From a virus: a DNA stretch of 35,429 nucleotides. Below, one piece after another: positions 16,608-24,940 of this stretch. The translations under genes were made by a program, and so were the position numbers. The notes beneath the pieces are model-generated. The model was not told the origin of the DNA. It was given only the letters and a program-made list of their open reading frames with translations, and did not search any database. Every line of letters begins with the position of its first letter. The first letter of the stretch is position 1. The stretch is taken from the IMG/VR virus record IMGVR_UViG_3300043409_000822, positions 1 to 35,429 of that record. One strand, written 5' to 3'.

Positions 16608-17501
16608 TTAGACGGTGTAATTTAATGAGCATATAACTCTACCAGCGGCATCAATTGTCACTGCGGTTGCGGCTCCTCCTCCGGTTGGAGTTTGGTGCAA
16701 GTTAATCAAAGTACCATTAGGATCAGTATAACCAATCATAATGTTTCCGGCTGTTAAAACAATATTATTAATATAACCTAAAGTAACACTAGAAGCAACA
16801 GCTCCATTGACTGTAAAAGGCAATCCTGCAAACTGCATATTTCCAGTGCCAGTATGAGCAGACCACCCTAGATCAATCTCAACCGTAACAAGTCTTCCAA
16901 CCTTTGTGTATCTTCCAACTTGATTAGTGTAAACTCCAACTCCTGCTGTAGTGGTTCCAATAACAGTCGGCGTAAACGTCCCCTCCTCGTAATCGTTCAG
17001 CACGTTCCCAGTGGCCGTTCCGGTTCCGCCGGTGACAGCGGAGAAGTCGATGCCTTTGCCGGAGGTGGCCATCACTACGTTGCCGGATGTCATGCTTAAA
17101 TCACCGCTAACCTGTGCGCCTGACGTTGTTACGCTTAGTCTTAAACCTGTGTTACGGTCAAGCAACGCCACATCGCAGGTTGTCCCTTGCCCGTAAATTA
17201 TCGCGCCAAAACCAGTGTTGTGAGCTAGAAAGCCTTCTGTCGCACCAGCAGTACTAAGGCTGGGATTTCCCGTGGCTTTTACTACGTCAGCGGTGCTTAA
17301 CTGACCAGTAACACCCAGCGTCGTCCCCACCGTAGCCGCGCCGGTGATGGTGGCGGAGGCGAGGGTGGCGGTGCCGCCAGCACCAAGGAGCTGGTTGGGT
17401 GTGACTTTATACGTTGTTCCACCTTGAACCACGGGCAACACATCGGTTGCCGGGACAACGGTGATTATTGAACCAAGTTGTGAAATCTTAAGGTCTGCCA
17501 T
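16608..17501 (-). CDS. Tail fibre protein with EEGTFTPT-type C-terminal module, 297 aa
   Basis: The N-terminus (MADLKISQLG, TDVLPVVQGGTTYKVTPNQL) is the common attachment-like start of small phage fibres. A repetitive Thr/Ala/Gly-rich shaft follows (ATLASATITGAATVGTTLGV). Residues about 150-205 contain SGKGIDFSA, NVLNDYEEGTFTPTVIG and GVYTNQVGRYTKVGRLV, a module shared by many phage fibre tips. The C-terminal 90 residues are probably the receptor-facing tip. The DNA for the C-terminal part (about 16.62-16.98 kb) is much AT-richer than that for the N-terminal part, which suggests tip exchange between phages. The protein probably binds host surface glycans or proteins. Confidence 0.75.
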   Translation of the reverse strand: MADLKISQLGSIITVVPATDVLPVVQGGTTYKVTPNQLLGAGGTATLASATITGAATVGTTLGVTGQLSTADVVKATGNPSLSTAGATEGFLAHNTGFGAIIYGQGTTCDVALLDRNTGLRLSVTTSGAQVSGDLSMTSGNVVMATSGKGIDFSAVTGGTGTATGNVLNDYEEGTFTPTVIGTTTAGVGVYTNQVGRYTKVGRLVTVEIDLGWSAHTGTGNMQFAGLPFTVNGAVASSVTLGYINNIVLTAGNIMIGYTDPNGTLINLHQTPTGGGAATAVTIDAAGRVICSLNYTV

Positions 17502-17502
17502 A

Positions 17503-17742
17503 TTAGTAAATTGCTAAAACGAGTTTACCGAGATCCTCCTGCACCAAAAACTCACCGCTTTCAGCCAGGAGAGAATCGAATGTTCCAAAAGTGATGACGA
17601 GGTGACCGCCGTCTTCTTGCACCAGGTAGTCGCCGTTCTCGCAAAGGATGTCGCGCCGTTCGATGGGAGGATCAGGCGGAATGCCACCAGCGCCAAGGCG
17701 ATGATGACCTCCGAGTCCTAGTCCTAGTCCAAGGCGTGCCAT
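17503..17742 (-). CDS. Small phage protein with internal duplication, 79 aa
   Basis: The ATG at 17742 lies two bases after the upstream stop. An in-frame start 63 bases further upstream would overlap the neighbour and is unlikely. It begins MARLGLGLGLGGHHRLGAGG, a Gly/Leu-rich leader common in small phage proteins near tail genes. Two copies of a short unit follow: ENGDYLVQEDGGHLV near 47 and ESGEFLVQEDLGKLV near 66. The repeated LVQED hairpin suggests a small beta structure. Function unknown; it lies between head-completion-type genes and the fibre. Confidence 0.7.
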   Translation of the reverse strand: MARLGLGLGLGGHHRLGAGGIPPDPPIERRDILCENGDYLVQEDGGHLVITFGTFDSLLAESGEFLVQEDLGKLVLAIY

Positions 17743-17744
17743 TA

Positions 17745-17999
17745 TCAGCCGTACTTGCGGTTGTAGGCTATCACAGAGCCGCTTGAAATCGCGATTGAGG
17801 TCCACACACCAGCGATCTCATCGCCAGCCTGTAGCGTCACGCCAGCGGGAAAGTTGGTGATGTTGGACACGGTAGCGCCGAGGATGGTGATCTCCAGCGC
17901 GTGGATGGACTGGAAGTTACCGGTCACAGTGCCGGATGCACTGGAGATGTACTTGCCACCGTATTCGCCGGCGAGCTGACGATTGGATCCAACATTCAT
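17745..17999 (-). CDS. Small conserved phage structural-type protein, 84 aa
   Basis: The protein is rich in Gly, Ser, Thr and Ile and probably all-beta. After NVGSNRQLAGEYGGKYIS it has TVTGNFQSIHALEITILG, FPAGVTLQAGDEIAGVW and SGSVIAYNR. The paired phrase 'ITxFPAGVTLxAGD' followed by IxxGSVIAYNR is familiar from phage virion-type small proteins, but I know no proven role. The ATG overlaps the upstream gene as ATGA. By position it may decorate the head or tail. Confidence 0.65.
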   Translation of the reverse strand: MNVGSNRQLAGEYGGKYISSASGTVTGNFQSIHALEITILGATVSNITNFPAGVTLQAGDEIAGVWTSIAISSGSVIAYNRKYG

Positions 18000-18373
18000 A
18001 ATGGAAATTTCTGACTGCTTCTTTTGGCTCCTTCGAAACCAACTTGCAAGCGTGTACCTCCCGATTTCACGCGCACCTCGGGATTGTCACGCTCGACCTC
18101 TCGGAGGAATTGGCCATCCCTCCAGCAATCGTACCCGAGGCGAGTGCCCCAGGCGTGGTAGAGGGTTGGGTCAATACGCATCCGCAATCGTCCGATGCCA
18201 TCAATAGACCGGATGTCTCGTTGGGAATCCTTGGCGATGCGCTTCTGGTCTATTCCAGCCTGCACCCAGTCCTTCTGGATGCCTCTCTGGAACTCTTTTA
18301 TGACTGCAATGCGGAGTTCTCCGGGCAGATCGTCCAGAGCGTTTGCGATGACTGAAGATGCGTTCTGTTTCAT
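17996..18373 (-). CDS. Head-tail region protein of unknown function, 125 aa
   Basis: The start is the ATG at 18373. A TTG start at 18421 would put the terminator hairpin inside the coding sequence, so it was rejected. The protein is basic and mostly helical at the N-terminus (SSVIANALDDLPGELRIAVI, KEFQRGIQKDWVQAG). The C-terminal part contains several Trp, Tyr and Arg residues (LYHAWGTRLGYDCW). It directly follows the major head protein and its terminator, as expected for a head-completion or minor tail gene. No family was recognised. Confidence 0.65.
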   Translation of the reverse strand: MKQNASSVIANALDDLPGELRIAVIKEFQRGIQKDWVQAGIDQKRIAKDSQRDIRSIDGIGRLRMRIDPTLYHAWGTRLGYDCWRDGQFLREVERDNPEVRVKSGGTRLQVGFEGAKRSSQKFPL

Positions 18374-18417
18374 TCTAAAGAAGAAGGGAGGCCCCCGGAA
18401 ATTTCCAGTAGCCTCCC
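18374..18417 (-). terminator. Rho-independent-type terminator after the major head protein
   Basis: On the minus strand GGGAGGC and GCCTCCC form a seven-pair GC-rich stem (18411-18417 with 18386-18392). The loop contains a further TGGAAATTTCC element, and TTCTTCTTT follows. It lies between the head protein stop (18436) and the next ATG (18373). Downstream genes would need readthrough or their own promoter; the terminator may limit transcription after the highly expressed head protein. Confidence 0.65.
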
Positions 18418-18435
18418 CCAATTTGCAACCAAAGA

Positions 18436-19497
18436 TTAGGTTGTACCGTTGAACATACCGAAGCCAGACGGGTTCTTACAAACCAGACCGGCGATAGCTT
18501 CAACCAAACGAGCAGGACCGCCGCCGGCGTCAGGCAGCGTCTTAACCTGGGGCAACTTGGCATAGCGCACCTCGACCATGTCCATGGGGATGATGTAGCC
18601 CTTAGTGGCTTCAGCAACAAACGTGGTTCCATCTTTACCACCCACAAAAGTAGACGGATGCAAAATAAGCCGTCCGAAGTCGCCCTCGAAAATATCGATT
18701 GAAGACTTATACGTATCGGATCCGAGTTCCTGGTTAAAGGTGCGGACGTTGGGAGCAGCAATTCCTACTGCGGTCGCAGTGGCGGTAGTAGTGGAAGCCG
18801 TCAGGTTGGTGAACGTACGCTTGAGCGTGGAACCCAAGATACAATCGTAGTCGCGGAAGGTGCCGGTGTTGCCGTAGATGGCAGTCAGCACGTTCTGGAT
18901 GACGGCTTCGGTGATCGAAGCCGTTGCAGTGGTGATAACAGCGCCGGAGGCCGGCTTAAACTGTGATCCACTAGCCACCGCGCCGATATTGGCCGCAGAA
19001 TCGGCGGTCAACCAGTTACCCAGCGATCCGGTCTGATAGGGATTGGAGCTGCTAACCTCACTCTGGGCAGCTTGATTGCTGCACATGAAGGTCGCCTCCA
19101 TTGAGCGCTTCAACTCAACCAATCGTTTAGCAATACCGTTGGCCAACTCATCGGTCACACCAGCGACGTTCTGGGTCTCAGCGATAAAGCCGACACGCAA
19201 GTCTTTGCGGAACACCTGGCCGTAGTTGTTGAGGCGGGTTCGGTTCTCCACTGGGTTGCCAGCGCTAGACACAGTCACATCAGCACCGTCAACAACGCCA
19301 CCCATAGTCGGGACAGCGTAATTATCTACGAGCCAAGAGAACTGCATATTGCCGATGTCCTTGCCCTTGGGGGCCATGGAAACAAACGGAGTCGACTTGG
19401 CGTCGACAATGGCAATGTAGTCCGCCAAATCCTCACGGACTGACGAAGTGGAAGCGAGCGGCGTTGTACCGGCTTGGTTTTCTTGTAGCAGTGGCAT
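18436..19497 (-). CDS. Major head protein, SU10/DUF5309 type, 353 aa
   Basis: The N-terminus (PLASTSSVREDLADYIAIVD, then STPFVSMAPKG and NMQFSWLVD) is the signature of the SU10 major head protein family. It continues with RLNNYGQVFRKDLRV, a helix with ELKRSMEATFMCSNQ, and SVLT-type strands. The C-terminal half has VFEGDFGRLILHPSTFV-like strands typical of HK97-fold capsid proteins. Length is normal for the family. It is preceded by the scaffold gene (three bases between stop and ATG) and followed by a terminator. The protein assembles the icosahedral capsid around the scaffold. Confidence 0.9.
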   Translation of the reverse strand: MPLLQENQAGTTPLASTSSVREDLADYIAIVDAKSTPFVSMAPKGKDIGNMQFSWLVDNYAVPTMGGVVDGADVTVSSAGNPVENRTRLNNYGQVFRKDLRVGFIAETQNVAGVTDELANGIAKRLVELKRSMEATFMCSNQAAQSEVSSSNPYQTGSLGNWLTADSAANIGAVASGSQFKPASGAVITTATASITEAVIQNVLTAIYGNTGTFRDYDCILGSTLKRTFTNLTASTTTATATAVGIAAPNVRTFNQELGSDTYKSSIDIFEGDFGRLILHPSTFVGGKDGTTFVAEATKGYIIPMDMVEVRYAKLPQVKTLPDAGGGPARLVEAIAGLVCKNPSGFGMFNGTT

Positions 19498-19500
19498 AAA

Positions 19501-20514
19501 TCAGAGCATCCTTTTCAATACTTGAGCCAATTCAGACGTACCTCCTGATTTCTGAAACCGGGACTTAGCAAACTGCAGGTTAGCTTTGGCTGCATCCTTT
19601 TTCACGGGAGCAGCAGTGGGCTTTCCTGGCTGGCTTGGAGCTTTTGCAGGAACACGGACTGGGGTTTTACTTTTCATTTCACGTTCCATTCGCAACCTTC
19701 TTCCTTCTAGGAAATCTCCAACAAGCACCTGGTGCTCCGGTAACGCAGAGAGTTGTGGCAACTGCCGCAACACTGCCTGCGCCTCGGTGTACTGAGCACT
19801 CTTTCGATCCTTCCAGAAAGGATAGATCTGCTCTGCGATAGGCTGGATCTGTTTGTAGTTGTTCAGGAACCGGGCTCTCGACGGGATGTGCATATCCAGT
19901 GCGTCTTCTACGCGCCGCTTGATCTGCTTGATCTCGTTAGAACTGTATTCCTTGTCACCTATTTCGCAGCCGTCAATGTTATCCTCGCACCAGCGTTTGA
20001 GATCTCGGGCCTTGCTCCACTCTTCATCGAGTTTCTTCGCGTCCCAGACATCTGCAAACGGATCGGTTTGATTCACCACCGGCACCGGCCTATCCGACTG
20101 ATTTTGCTCCAGCTTAGTTTTGGTCTCGTTCAGCTCCCGCTCTAATGCATCGGCTTTTTCTAAAGCCTCCCGCTTTTGACGGGTCAGCTTGTCAATGCGC
20201 TTACGGTAGCCAGACGGTTCCTCCTCAGCTTGGTCTTCGGTCTTATTATCAGAAAGAACATCCTCAGGCGACTCGGCCTGATTATCCTCTTGTTCAGCGG
20301 TAGGATCCGCTTCCTCGGCCTGAGACTCCGCATCCGCGGACTCGGGCTCTGTGTTTTCCTCGATTTGCTGCTTTGGCGTTTCTTCCTCCCCACTGAATCG
20401 TGTCTTCAGTAGCTTTGCCAGCGCCCCCTCATCGAAGTTGATTGGGTTCGGCAATTGGGATCGTACCGTGTTTTCTCCAGGTGTCGCTTCCTGCTTAGTA
20501 TTGATTGAATCCAT
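19501..20514 (-). CDS. Scaffold protein, acidic coiled coil, 337 aa
   Basis: I chose the ATG at 20514; an in-frame TTG at 20532 would add six residues. The first 110 residues are very acidic, with many Glu, Gln, Asp, Ser and Ala (EPESADAESQAEEADP). A coiled-coil helix follows (RKRIDKLTRQKREALEKAD and ELNETKTKLEQNQ). The C-terminus is basic (about 270-337), ending FQKSGGTSELAQVLKRML, and probably binds the capsid protein. Order portal-scaffold-head and this charge layout are typical of phage scaffolds, which are removed before DNA packaging. Confidence 0.85.
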   Translation of the reverse strand: MDSINTKQEATPGENTVRSQLPNPINFDEGALAKLLKTRFSGEEETPKQQIEENTEPESADAESQAEEADPTAEQEDNQAESPEDVLSDNKTEDQAEEEPSGYRKRIDKLTRQKREALEKADALERELNETKTKLEQNQSDRPVPVVNQTDPFADVWDAKKLDEEWSKARDLKRWCEDNIDGCEIGDKEYSSNEIKQIKRRVEDALDMHIPSRARFLNNYKQIQPIAEQIYPFWKDRKSAQYTEAQAVLRQLPQLSALPEHQVLVGDFLEGRRLRMEREMKSKTPVRVPAKAPSQPGKPTAAPVKKDAAKANLQFAKSRFQKSGGTSELAQVLKRML

Positions 20515-20593
20515 GCTGTTTAGACCCTGCAAGCTGGGTATTGTGCGCCATGGTTGTTAAGGTCAACCAAGAAACCGTTGTGGTTAAGAGGTA

Positions 20594-20839
20594 CTAGTTG
20601 GACTGATCCGTCAAACCATTAGCTGCCCTCAAATTGTCAATGTAGCTCGATAAATCCTTGAGTGAAGAAGCTCTACCACAGTTGTAAGCCCTTCCTGAGT
20701 CCGTTAAATCGGACTGCACGCAACTCAACACCTCGGACTCAATCATGTCCGACAGCATTTGAAGCAATGCAGCCATTAGCGGTGAATTGTCCCCCGCTGA
20801 AACGAAGGCCTCTTGGATTTTAGCTTCTGAAAGTCTCAT
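20594..20839 (-). CDS. Small protein between portal and scaffold, 81 aa
   Basis: The ATG overlaps the portal stop as ATGA. The protein is helical and mildly acidic, beginning MRLSEAKIQEAFVSAGDNSP, with a Met/Leu-rich helix (LMAALLQMLSDMIESEVLS) and a final helix. Two Cys residues (VLSCVQ, YNCGRASS) are present. Small helical proteins at this place are conserved in several phage groups, but no function is known to me. About 80 bases separate it from the scaffold start. Confidence 0.7.
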   Translation of the reverse strand: MRLSEAKIQEAFVSAGDNSPLMAALLQMLSDMIESEVLSCVQSDLTDSGRAYNCGRASSLKDLSSYIDNLRAANGLTDQSN

Positions 20840-22923
20840 TGTTGAACTCCTAGGCGTCCGGTCACAGCGTTTTGCTGCTGTTGAACCGAGAATTGAAGAT
20901 TTTCGATGTATTTCTGCAGGTTAGCTTGGAACAACTGGTCCTGCTGGAGCTGTTGCTGGTACTTCGGATTGCTTTGGAGCACCTGCTGACTGAATTGCAG
21001 CCGCATCGCTGCCGTAGGATCGTTCTCGCGCAATTGCGGAGGGTTCCCGAGGCTTATCAGCGCCAACTCATCGTTGGTTTCGTTGAACATTTTCTGGCTT
21101 GCAGGCCCCTGTTGCATCACCAGCTCGCTCGCAAGGTTCGGATCAATGGCTCGGAGCGCCACAGAGATCAATTTAGCCCGGTCAATGACGCCGGCGGTGT
21201 CCAGAGGGAGCACCAGGGTCGAGATTGCCTTGAGTTTCTCGGTGACCAAGTCGGTCGACAGCTCTCGGACATCGAACTTCAGCATCACATCGAAGTCTTG
21301 GATGTCTTGAGGCAATGCAGTTTGTGACGCGGTCACGCGCTGGATCTCTTCGGGCCCCACATATTGCAGGGTCAACGTCAGCACCTGGCGGAAGGCCTCG
21401 GTCCAACCATGCAGCCAGTTGTTGATAATGCGCTGCTGCCGCATCTGGGTCACCGCGGGGGCCACCTTCTCGGTGGGTCTGCCGAAGTACCTGTCGGTCT
21501 GTGCCATCACCGCTTCAATGAGCTGGAAGGCCACCCCAGGCTCACGGGCAGGCGGTTGCAGGAACCCAATCTCACCGCGGCGTAGCACCGGGATCTGGAT
21601 GGCTGGCCCAATCTTAAGGTTACCGCCCCTAGTTTTGGGCACCTCGATGGGGGGCAGTGTGGCCAGGGACGTGTAGTCGAAGATACTATCGCGCTGGGCC
21701 TTCACTTCCTCCTGCCAGGTCATGCACACCTCGGGCACACCGCGGCTCTCGCAAATCTGCCGATGGATCATCTCGGAGCGCCAGATCACAAACGGATACT
21801 GCCCGTGCCCATAGTCCAAGGCCTCAAAGTAGCCCCACTTGTCGCCTACCTGGGGACTGAACACCGTGTAGAACACTCCCGGAACACCGTCTTCATCAAT
21901 CGACTTCTGATAGGCGTACACGATCTCGATCAGGTTCTCACGGTCCATGACCGAGTTGTTGGCCAGGCCGCTCGTGTAGGAAAAGTCGGCGTAGTTGCTA
22001 AACCGGCCCATCGTGTTGATGGCCTCCTGCGCCCACTCCTCGTCCCAGTCGTCGGTCTTCACCTTGTTGAGCAACTGGGCCTCGGTCATGTAGTAGCGCC
22101 GGAACACCACCCGGGCACTCTGGATGTCGGTGGTTTCCGGGGGGAACGCTAGCTCATCCCAGGGGGCTAACGCGGCTACCATCGGCTTGTTGGTGACCAT
22201 GGTGGGCACCGGGAAGTCGCACTCGCCCTGGTCACGCAACTCGCGCACAGCCTTCAGTGCTCGGCGCTTCTTAAGGTTCGGGAAGGCAGCCATGATCAAC
22301 TCCGCGGACTGATCATCGGCCTCGGGGTTGGCAATGAGGTTAGGGAAGTCTGCTAGGACCGAGCCCTCGGGGGACTGGGCTGCCAGTGCCATCACCTGGT
22401 CCATGGTAAGGTACTGCTCCTTCTGCCCCATCTCCTGCTGCCAGGTGATGTGGACGCCGGCCCAGCCGTAGGTCCACAGGTACTGCGACAGCAACTCAAC
22501 GTCCCGGGTAAGGTCGTTGTACATCTTCGCATTCACAGTCCAGTCCATCAGGTTGTGGGCGGTCACAGCCTGATCAAGCTGACTGACGTTGGTGGGCGAT
22601 ACCCGGAGCATCGAGCGCCAGAAGGCAGTCGAGCACAGATCCACCATCCCGTTGATGACCTCATCGGCTAGAGGTATGCGAGTGTCGGACGCACCGTCCC
22701 AGGGGAACGCAGGCTTATTACGGCCACTGTCGTTCCACTTCTTGCCGTCGTCGGTTTGTCCTGGCCACTGGCAGAACCTCGTATTCTGAACACGTTCAGA
22801 GCGGGATGTTTGACCAAAGTCGGTTGCACTACGGCGCAACTCCTCGGTGAGAGCTGACACATTGGGCTCGGGTCCAACCCGGGCCATCACATCCGTTGCC
22901 GTCTTGTATGAATCGCCTTGCAT
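20836..22923 (-). CDS. Portal protein, 695 aa
   Basis: The size, position after the large terminase and sequence landmarks fit podovirus-like portals: PAFPWDGASDTRIPLADEVI near 72, a middle domain with AWDELAFPPETTDIQS-like phrases (ALAPWDELAFPPETTD), YGHGQYPFVIWRSEMIHRQI, and RQQRIINNWLHGWTEAFRQV. The C-terminal 70 residues are very Gln-rich and helical (QQLQQDQLFQANLQKYIENL), forming the barrel/crown at the portal vertex. The dodecameric portal is the DNA channel and packaging-motor platform. The ATG is 11 bases after the terminase stop; no Shine-Dalgarno sequence is visible. Confidence 0.88.
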   Translation of the reverse strand: MQGDSYKTATDVMARVGPEPNVSALTEELRRSATDFGQTSRSERVQNTRFCQWPGQTDDGKKWNDSGRNKPAFPWDGASDTRIPLADEVINGMVDLCSTAFWRSMLRVSPTNVSQLDQAVTAHNLMDWTVNAKMYNDLTRDVELLSQYLWTYGWAGVHITWQQEMGQKEQYLTMDQVMALAAQSPEGSVLADFPNLIANPEADDQSAELIMAAFPNLKKRRALKAVRELRDQGECDFPVPTMVTNKPMVAALAPWDELAFPPETTDIQSARVVFRRYYMTEAQLLNKVKTDDWDEEWAQEAINTMGRFSNYADFSYTSGLANNSVMDRENLIEIVYAYQKSIDEDGVPGVFYTVFSPQVGDKWGYFEALDYGHGQYPFVIWRSEMIHRQICESRGVPEVCMTWQEEVKAQRDSIFDYTSLATLPPIEVPKTRGGNLKIGPAIQIPVLRRGEIGFLQPPAREPGVAFQLIEAVMAQTDRYFGRPTEKVAPAVTQMRQQRIINNWLHGWTEAFRQVLTLTLQYVGPEEIQRVTASQTALPQDIQDFDVMLKFDVRELSTDLVTEKLKAISTLVLPLDTAGVIDRAKLISVALRAIDPNLASELVMQQGPASQKMFNETNDELALISLGNPPQLRENDPTAAMRLQFSQQVLQSNPKYQQQLQQDQLFQANLQKYIENLQFSVQQQQNAVTGRLGVQQ

Positions 22924-22934
22924 AGGTTCAGAGA

Positions 22935-24641
22935 TTAGTATCCACCGCCGCCGCGGGAATTGAAGCCCCCTTGGCCAACGTAAGCAAGGCCCGAGACCAA
23001 AAGCATACCGATGCAGTCGATAGGATCCTTGCTAGCCCCCTTCTGCCCATCCCTGCCTGTGTGCTCTGACAACGCGTAGATCAGGTTGCTGCACGTCTTG
23101 ACTACATACAGCGCCGGCTCGTTTAGCGGGGTAAGCGCCTGCGTAGCATCGTAGGACAGCAGACTGTTGATCGCGCTCGTCCGCTGGTCCACAGGCACGC
23201 CTGGCGCCGGAATGAAGGCCATCCCCTCGTCCAGTGGGTTGTCGGACTCAGCCAGTAGGTCGATGAGCGTGGTGCCCCCTTGTTCCGATAGTGCTGGGCT
23301 ACCGCCGGCCTTGGGGTCGATTAATCGCATCACGGGCTCCCCATAGCCTAGCTCCGCCTCAATGGTCCGAAACATGGTCCGATACTCCGATATCGACCGG
23401 CCTGCATCCAGTGTCTGAGCAGGGCCTGCCTTGCCGTCGTGTTTCTCGCTCGGGAACGTCCATTCTCCGTAGTTGGCGTAATCCGGGAACTCCCGGACCA
23501 CGATCCGCCTGCCATTCTCGTATACCAGCATCCACATACAGAACCAGTTCCGAGCGCCGGCAGGGTCGCATACCATGTACAACGTCCCCCCAGGAGGCAC
23601 TGCCTCGGGCTCGATGCAGTGGATGTCGACTCTGAACCTAGCGAAAGCCTTCCCAATGTTGTCACTGGCCCACCCATAGGCCCGGGTCAATATCTGCCCC
23701 ATAGGTGCCGTGACCAGCTTCAGCTTCATCTCGTCGAACGGGTTGTAGGGGTTGTCCTCCGAGAAGAAGAAGACCGTCCGCCTATTGGTCTGGGCCTGCA
23801 CCATTGTCCTAGCCGCCTTGCCCACAGGCCATGTAGGCAGCGCCTGCTTGCCCTTCAGCAGCTCGGCCTCATCAAACCGAGTGATAGCAGAGCCGGCGGT
23901 GTATTCCTTGTAGACACTGGCTACGCCCTCCAGCGGCGTCTGGGTAACCAGTAGCTTGCCGCGGCGTGTAATGAGCCGGTAGCGCAGCGTCTCAACCCAT
24001 GACTGGGGCACCAGCTCATCGCACCAGATCATGTCCGCTTCCCGCCCCTCAATAGTGTTCTCCGATTGCGTGTAGTTCAAAAAGTCGCACCGAGAGCCAT
24101 TAGGGAGAATAAAGCTGCCATCGGTGAAACCATTCTTACGAGAGTAATTGAGATAGTGAATACGGCCTTTCTTAGTGCCCCGTAGTGCTACAGGCAGGTA
24201 GTTATATATAGCAGGCTGCTGCACTGTTACACTAGTGGCATGGCTGGTATGACAGCACAGTACCGCGGCGTTCTCCTTTTCAAGGAGCGTCTGCACCACT
24301 CGCCGGGCTGCCCATAGCGTTTTGCCAGCCCGGTTGCCGCCCGATACCAACAGCTCCTGGGTGAGTGCGTACTCGGTGTTGCCAATCTCCCAGTGGTCCG
24401 GGATGTAGCCGTAGGTATATGGGTCAGCCTTTTCTAAGGTTACGAGCTGGGTCCGCTTGAGGCGCAGCTCGACAGCACGGGGGTGCGCGGCGTCTACCCG
24501 GGGTATGACAGGGTGCAACGGCTGTTCGTTCCACCAGGCGACGTTGCACGCCTCGGTGCAGAAGCGCTTCTGCTTAGGGCCGGTGTGGTGCTTGAGGATT
24601 ACGAATGGCTTGGAGCAAAGGAGGCAGAGGGGGGTGGACAT
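22935..24641 (-). CDS. terL: Terminase large subunit (packaging ATPase/nuclease), 568 aa
   Basis: The ATPase domain has Walker A SGGNRAGKT at 100-108, Walker B MIWCDE at 204-209, and a coupling motif LLVTQTPLEG at 230-239. The nuclease domain has Asp359 in VCDPAG, Asp442 in RLIDPKAGG and Asp539/Asp542 in KDPIDCIG, the expected RNase H-fold acidic triad. The N-terminus is unusual: Cys6, Cys9, Cys28 and Cys32 form a CxxC...CxxxC zinc-ribbon-like knuckle before the ATPase. The protein pumps and cuts the genome at the portal. The candidate small subunit is encoded about 300 bases upstream, and the portal follows directly. Confidence 0.93.
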   Translation of the reverse strand: MSTPLCLLCSKPFVILKHHTGPKQKRFCTEACNVAWWNEQPLHPVIPRVDAAHPRAVELRLKRTQLVTLEKADPYTYGYIPDHWEIGNTEYALTQELLVSGGNRAGKTLWAARRVVQTLLEKENAAVLCCHTSHATSVTVQQPAIYNYLPVALRGTKKGRIHYLNYSRKNGFTDGSFILPNGSRCDFLNYTQSENTIEGREADMIWCDELVPQSWVETLRYRLITRRGKLLVTQTPLEGVASVYKEYTAGSAITRFDEAELLKGKQALPTWPVGKAARTMVQAQTNRRTVFFFSEDNPYNPFDEMKLKLVTAPMGQILTRAYGWASDNIGKAFARFRVDIHCIEPEAVPPGGTLYMVCDPAGARNWFCMWMLVYENGRRIVVREFPDYANYGEWTFPSEKHDGKAGPAQTLDAGRSISEYRTMFRTIEAELGYGEPVMRLIDPKAGGSPALSEQGGTTLIDLLAESDNPLDEGMAFIPAPGVPVDQRTSAINSLLSYDATQALTPLNEPALYVVKTCSNLIYALSEHTGRDGQKGASKDPIDCIGMLLVSGLAYVGQGGFNSRGGGGY

Positions 24642-24750
24642 TTGTTAATATTTTTCGCTTTGGTTTACCCGTCGCCTTTTGGCGCTGCAGCCGGAAGCCT
24701 GACCCCCTCCCCCCATCCTGCCTGGGCCTGCTTGATGCCAGCCTTGGCGG

Positions 24751-24764
24751 AGGGGTAGGACATT
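24751..24764. repeat. 14-base direct repeat, copy 1
   Basis: Plus strand AGGGGTAGGACATT, identical to copy 2 lying 164 bases away in the same gap. On the minus strand it reads AATGTCCTACCCCT. It may be a protein-binding iteron or a packaging/regulatory site. Confidence 0.6.
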
Positions 24765-24782
24765 GGCCTTTTGAACGGTCGC

Positions 24783-24795
24783 TAATGTGCGTTTG
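24783..24795 (-). promoter_or_regulatory. 13-base intergenic element, copy 1
   Basis: Minus strand CAAACGCACATTA, identical to 30362-30374 in the gap upstream of a small HTH gene. Presence in two gaps suggests an operator or phage promoter element. Confidence 0.45.
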
Positions 24796-24914
24796 ACCCA
24801 ATGTTTACGGGCTATTGCTGCGTGTTTTTGTGTCGAAGTGAATATAACTGCTATTGTGCATCTGACTGCCATAAACAGGCCTAAATGCGTGGTTTCTGCG
24901 TGGTCACTTGTGGT

Positions 24915-24928
24915 AGGGGTAGGACATT
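24915..24928. repeat. 14-base direct repeat, copy 2
   Basis: Plus strand AGGGGTAGGACATT, same orientation as copy 1, close to the end of the candidate TerS gene. Confidence 0.6.
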
Positions 24929-24940
24929 TCGGGCCATTAC

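Larger units (their letters stand above)
24642..24940 (-). promoter_or_regulatory. 299-base gap between candidate TerS and TerL, repeat-bearing
   Basis: This is the largest gap in the window. It contains two copies of a 14-base repeat (24751-24764 and 24915-24928), a 13-base element shared with another gap (24783-24795), and a G-rich run on the minus strand near 24700-24715. A possible 75-codon frame (24645-24872) and a 32-codon frame starting at one repeat copy have no convincing features. The gap may hold a promoter for the structural genes, a packaging site (cos or pac, often beside terminase genes) or both. No sigma-70-like promoter is convincing by eye. Confidence 0.5.

Noticed and set aside
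24695-24720. Possible G-quadruplex on the minus strand
   Set aside because: Only two long G-runs are present; four adequate tracts are not seen.
24645-24872. 75-codon minus-strand frame in the TerS-TerL gap
   Set aside because: Cys/Lys/Arg/Gly-rich without motifs, and it spans the repeats and G-rich run; treated as non-coding.
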